Shown: positions 62,207 through 64,000 of the stretch, in pieces | Position numbering within the stretch: position 1 is the first letter of the stretch | Layout: each line of letters starts with the position of its first letter | Source of the DNA: Parabacteroides sp. AD58 | Lineage (GTDB): Bacteria; Bacteroidota; Bacteroidia; Bacteroidales; Tannerellaceae | DNA: 64,000 bases | Assembly (NCBI RefSeq): GCF_023744375.2 | Contig: NZ_CP146284.1 | Location: 744,001 to 808,000 of the forward strand | Direction: 5' to 3' | Notes under the pieces: generated by a model | What the model was told of the DNA's origin: nothing | What the model saw: only the letters and a program-made list of their open reading frames with translations | Databases searched by the model: none | Translations under genes and position numbers: made by a program

Positions 62207-63211
62207 TTATTTCTTAAATACCAAACCCACCTTGATGTCTTGTGCCGTGTTCATTACACCGCCCACAACATTTACAATCGACTGAATTGTCTCATCAGAA
62301 ATGTTGCTGAGCAGTGGCTGAAGCAATGTCCAGACTTTAGTAATCATTGTCTTTCCTAAAAAGAGCGTAATGGCCTCGCCATCTTTCTGCGCATTTATCG
62401 GAACCGTATAATAATCACCTTCCAAACTCAGAATGTTCACAATCGAACTCAGTTCGAATCCTTCCGGCAAAATATTCAGTCCGCCCAAAATAGTCAGAGC
62501 ATCTTTATGAACAGCCAAATAAAGGACATCATCCTTCTCAAACCAAGTAAGATAAGACTTGATCATCTCTGCCAACTTAGCCGGCGGCATTACAGTTGCT
62601 TCCGAACTTCCTACTTTCTTGAATGAGAAAGAGAAAGAACCATCTTCGCCTAAATTCACCATCACCGATTCTACTTTGCCGGCAATCATACTTCCTAACT
62701 GAGGAGCTGCCATTCCGTTCAGCATAGCATCCATCTGCTCGTTTCCGGTATTAAAATAAGCATACACCTGAGCCATCTGACTTCCACCCATAGCAGGAAG
62801 ATAATTCAGATTCAAGGTTCCGGCCAAAGCTGAAGTCAATGTACGATTCATGGCCATCGTCAGTTTTCCATCTTCAATCGAACCGGATACTTTCACCTTG
62901 CAAGTCGTTCCGGCAGACTCACCTTCGAAGGCATAACCTCTGTCTGTTTTTGTTAAGGCAGCATCTACCGAAACAGAACTTTCACCTGCAACCACATTGT
63001 TAAGGACCAGCGTTGCTTTATCAGCCGACAATGCATTCACTGTAACACTTCCCGATGTTGAAACCAATCCAAGTGAAAGGTTGGAAGCATTATAATCCTT
63101 CGAAATCTCTTTCCATGCGTTATCCGCACCACTCTTCTTTTCATCACTACATGAAGTGAACCACGTTAGCACACACAACAGTGCACATAAATAAACCAAA
63201 TTTTTCTTCAT
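62207..63211 (-). CDS. Surface lipoprotein, related to the 58.9-kb gene
   Basis: A 334-residue predicted lipoprotein. The lipobox ends TWFTS-C21 and is followed by SDEKK, an acidic surface-export signal. The mature part is beta-rich and shares the layout of the lipoprotein at 58.9 kb: an opening SGSVTVNALSADKATLVLN segment, a central GSMIAGKVESVMVNLGEDGSF stretch and a long C-terminal half. I use the ATG at 63211, because the upstream codons of the longer frame are low-complexity sequence after the neighbouring gene. Function unknown. Confidence 0.72.
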   Translation of the reverse strand: MKKNLVYLCALLCVLTWFTSCSDEKKSGADNAWKEISKDYNASNLSLGLVSTSGSVTVNALSADKATLVLNNVVAGESSVSVDAALTKTDRGYAFEGESAGTTCKVKVSGSIEDGKLTMAMNRTLTSALAGTLNLNYLPAMGGSQMAQVYAYFNTGNEQMDAMLNGMAAPQLGSMIAGKVESVMVNLGEDGSFSFSFKKVGSSEATVMPPAKLAEMIKSYLTWFEKDDVLYLAVHKDALTILGGLNILPEGFELSSIVNILSLEGDYYTVPINAQKDGEAITLFLGKTMITKVWTLLQPLLSNISDETIQSIVNVVGGVMNTAQDIKVGLVFKK

Positions 63212-63258
63212 GGATTTAATTAATAAAAATACGACAATAAAAAATATATAGATAACAT

Positions 63259-64000
63259 TTACCAGCAATTGGGTTTATGAGTCATAATATCCAATACTAA
63301 ATGATCGGTTTCTTCCATTCCCTTCGAACCGATTGACGTCAGGTTGCGGATGGAACGATCTACATCTTCATCAATAATACCTTCAACAGAAGTAACAACC
63401 TTGTTTTCCATAGCCATCATGGCAGAAAGCATAGCCGTTGAAACCCCGCTTGTTACCTTCATGGCACAACTTGGTTTGGCACCGTCACATATCATACCGG
63501 TTATATTTCCGATCATATTCTTAATAGCATAGGTAATCTGTGTAGCTGTTCCGCCCATCAGCCAGGTAATGCCACAGCTGGCGCCCGTTGCAGCTACTAC
63601 ACATCCACAAAGAGCAGACAGTCTACCTAAGCTCTGCTTCATATAAATCACCATCAGATGACTTAACATCAAAGCACGTATCAACTGTTCTTCACTGCAT
63701 TTCATATCTTCAGCAAACGAAACGACCGGAAGTGTCGCAGCAATTCCCTGATTTCCGCTACCCGAATTACTCATGACCGGAATCATAGCTCCATCCATTC
63801 GGGCATCACAGGCAGCAGCCGTCAGCATCAGCATGTGTGTATATGATGAGTCACCCAGATACTTTTTGCCGATAGGTCCGGAAATAGTCTTACTTACTGA
63901 ATGACCGAATTGTCCTTTTACTGATTCTTCAGCTGCCTTCTTATTCAAACGGGCCGTATCCAAGATGAAACGGATTTCATCGAGCGGTGTGTGAATGGCA
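63259..64000 (-). CDS. UPF0597 (serine dehydratase alpha/cysteine desulfidase-like) protein, partial
   Basis: The last 247 codons of a protein whose start lies beyond the window (the frame stays open to 63999). The sequence ARLNKKAAEESVKGQFGHSV, LTAAACDARMDGAMIPVMSNSGSGNQGI and GCVVAATGASCGITWLMGG, with Cys residues in CDARM, CGCVV and GASCG, fits the UPF0597/YhaM family, whose members include L-cysteine desulfidases related to the L-serine dehydratase alpha chain. The fourth Cys in MICDGAKPSCAMKV supports an Fe-S cluster site, as in that family. Its substrate here is unproven. Confidence 0.88.
   Translation of the reverse strand, partial: AIHTPLDEIRFILDTARLNKKAAEESVKGQFGHSVSKTISGPIGKKYLGDSSYTHMLMLTAAACDARMDGAMIPVMSNSGSGNQGIAATLPVVSFAEDMKCSEEQLIRALMLSHLMVIYMKQSLGRLSALCGCVVAATGASCGITWLMGGTATQITYAIKNMIGNITGMICDGAKPSCAMKVTSGVSTAMLSAMMAMENKVVTSVEGIIDEDVDRSIRNLTSIGSKGMEETDHLVLDIMTHKPNCW

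Overview
The window looks like a chromosomal core segment from a Bacteroidales bacterium, most likely Parabacteroides or a close Tannerellaceae relative; the genus is an inference. Support comes from promoters of the Bacteroidetes type (TTTG, 18-19 bp, TAnnTTTG), almost no Shine-Dalgarno sequences before genes, a V-type ATPase operon carrying DUF2764, a six-subunit Na+-NQR, a GH84 hexosaminidase, surface lipoproteins with acidic residues after the lipid-anchored Cys, and a T9SS-like C-terminal domain. There is no phage, IS element, CRISPR array or plasmid gene, and nearly all genes look vertically inherited.

Layout. 1-5.7 kb: the end of a response regulator, its histidine kinase, htpG, an AlaX-like editing protein and pgk. 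5.7-11.6 kb: minus-strand pyrD-pyrK, an XRE regulator with a probable self-operator, holA and amn, then an orphan HsdR_N nuclease-fold gene and a small membrane protein. 11.8-17.8 kb: nqrABCDEF (minus), in which NqrC carries an extra N-terminal rubredoxin-like domain. 17.9-23.6 kb: a thioesterase, then hisG-hisD-hisC-hisB plus a lipoprotein gene, controlled by a complete attenuator (promoter, leader peptide with five consecutive His, antiterminator, terminator). 23.7-29.0 kb: an M20 dipeptidase, a flavin oxidoreductase, a GT-C-type membrane protein and a single-chain AAA ATPase-DUF4435 protein resembling a fused PARIS defence protein. 29.5-37.1 kb: the V-type ATPase operon E-DUF2764-A-B-D-I-K. 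37.3-45.6 kb: a DPP4-type peptidase, GH84, tRNA-Trp, nhaA, an epimerase and an unknown protein. 45.7-50.5 kb: a DUF362 protein, a NapH/NapG-like fusion with an internal twin-arginine segment, tgt and an LptF/G permease. 50.7-58.8 kb: maeB, yaaA, thiD and two ThiE-like genes, serB, two small genes and an MgtC-family protein. 58.9-64 kb: two surface lipoproteins, a T9SS-like secreted protein and a truncated UPF0597 (serine dehydratase-like) gene.

Together the genes suggest a sodium-based energy economy: Na+-NQR, a V-type rotor subunit that keeps the Na+-ligand residues, and NhaA. The rest is biosynthesis (His, pyrimidine, thiamine, Ser) and envelope functions.

Two families of intergenic repeats recur. 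One is a 21-bp-period array of 15-bp palindromes around CACGGCGTG (four units near 29.2 kb, five near 60.2 kb). The other is a set of CGAGAATC/GATTCTCG hairpins at four intergenic sites. Together with the NqrC fusion and the AAA-DUF4435 protein they are the least explained parts of the window.
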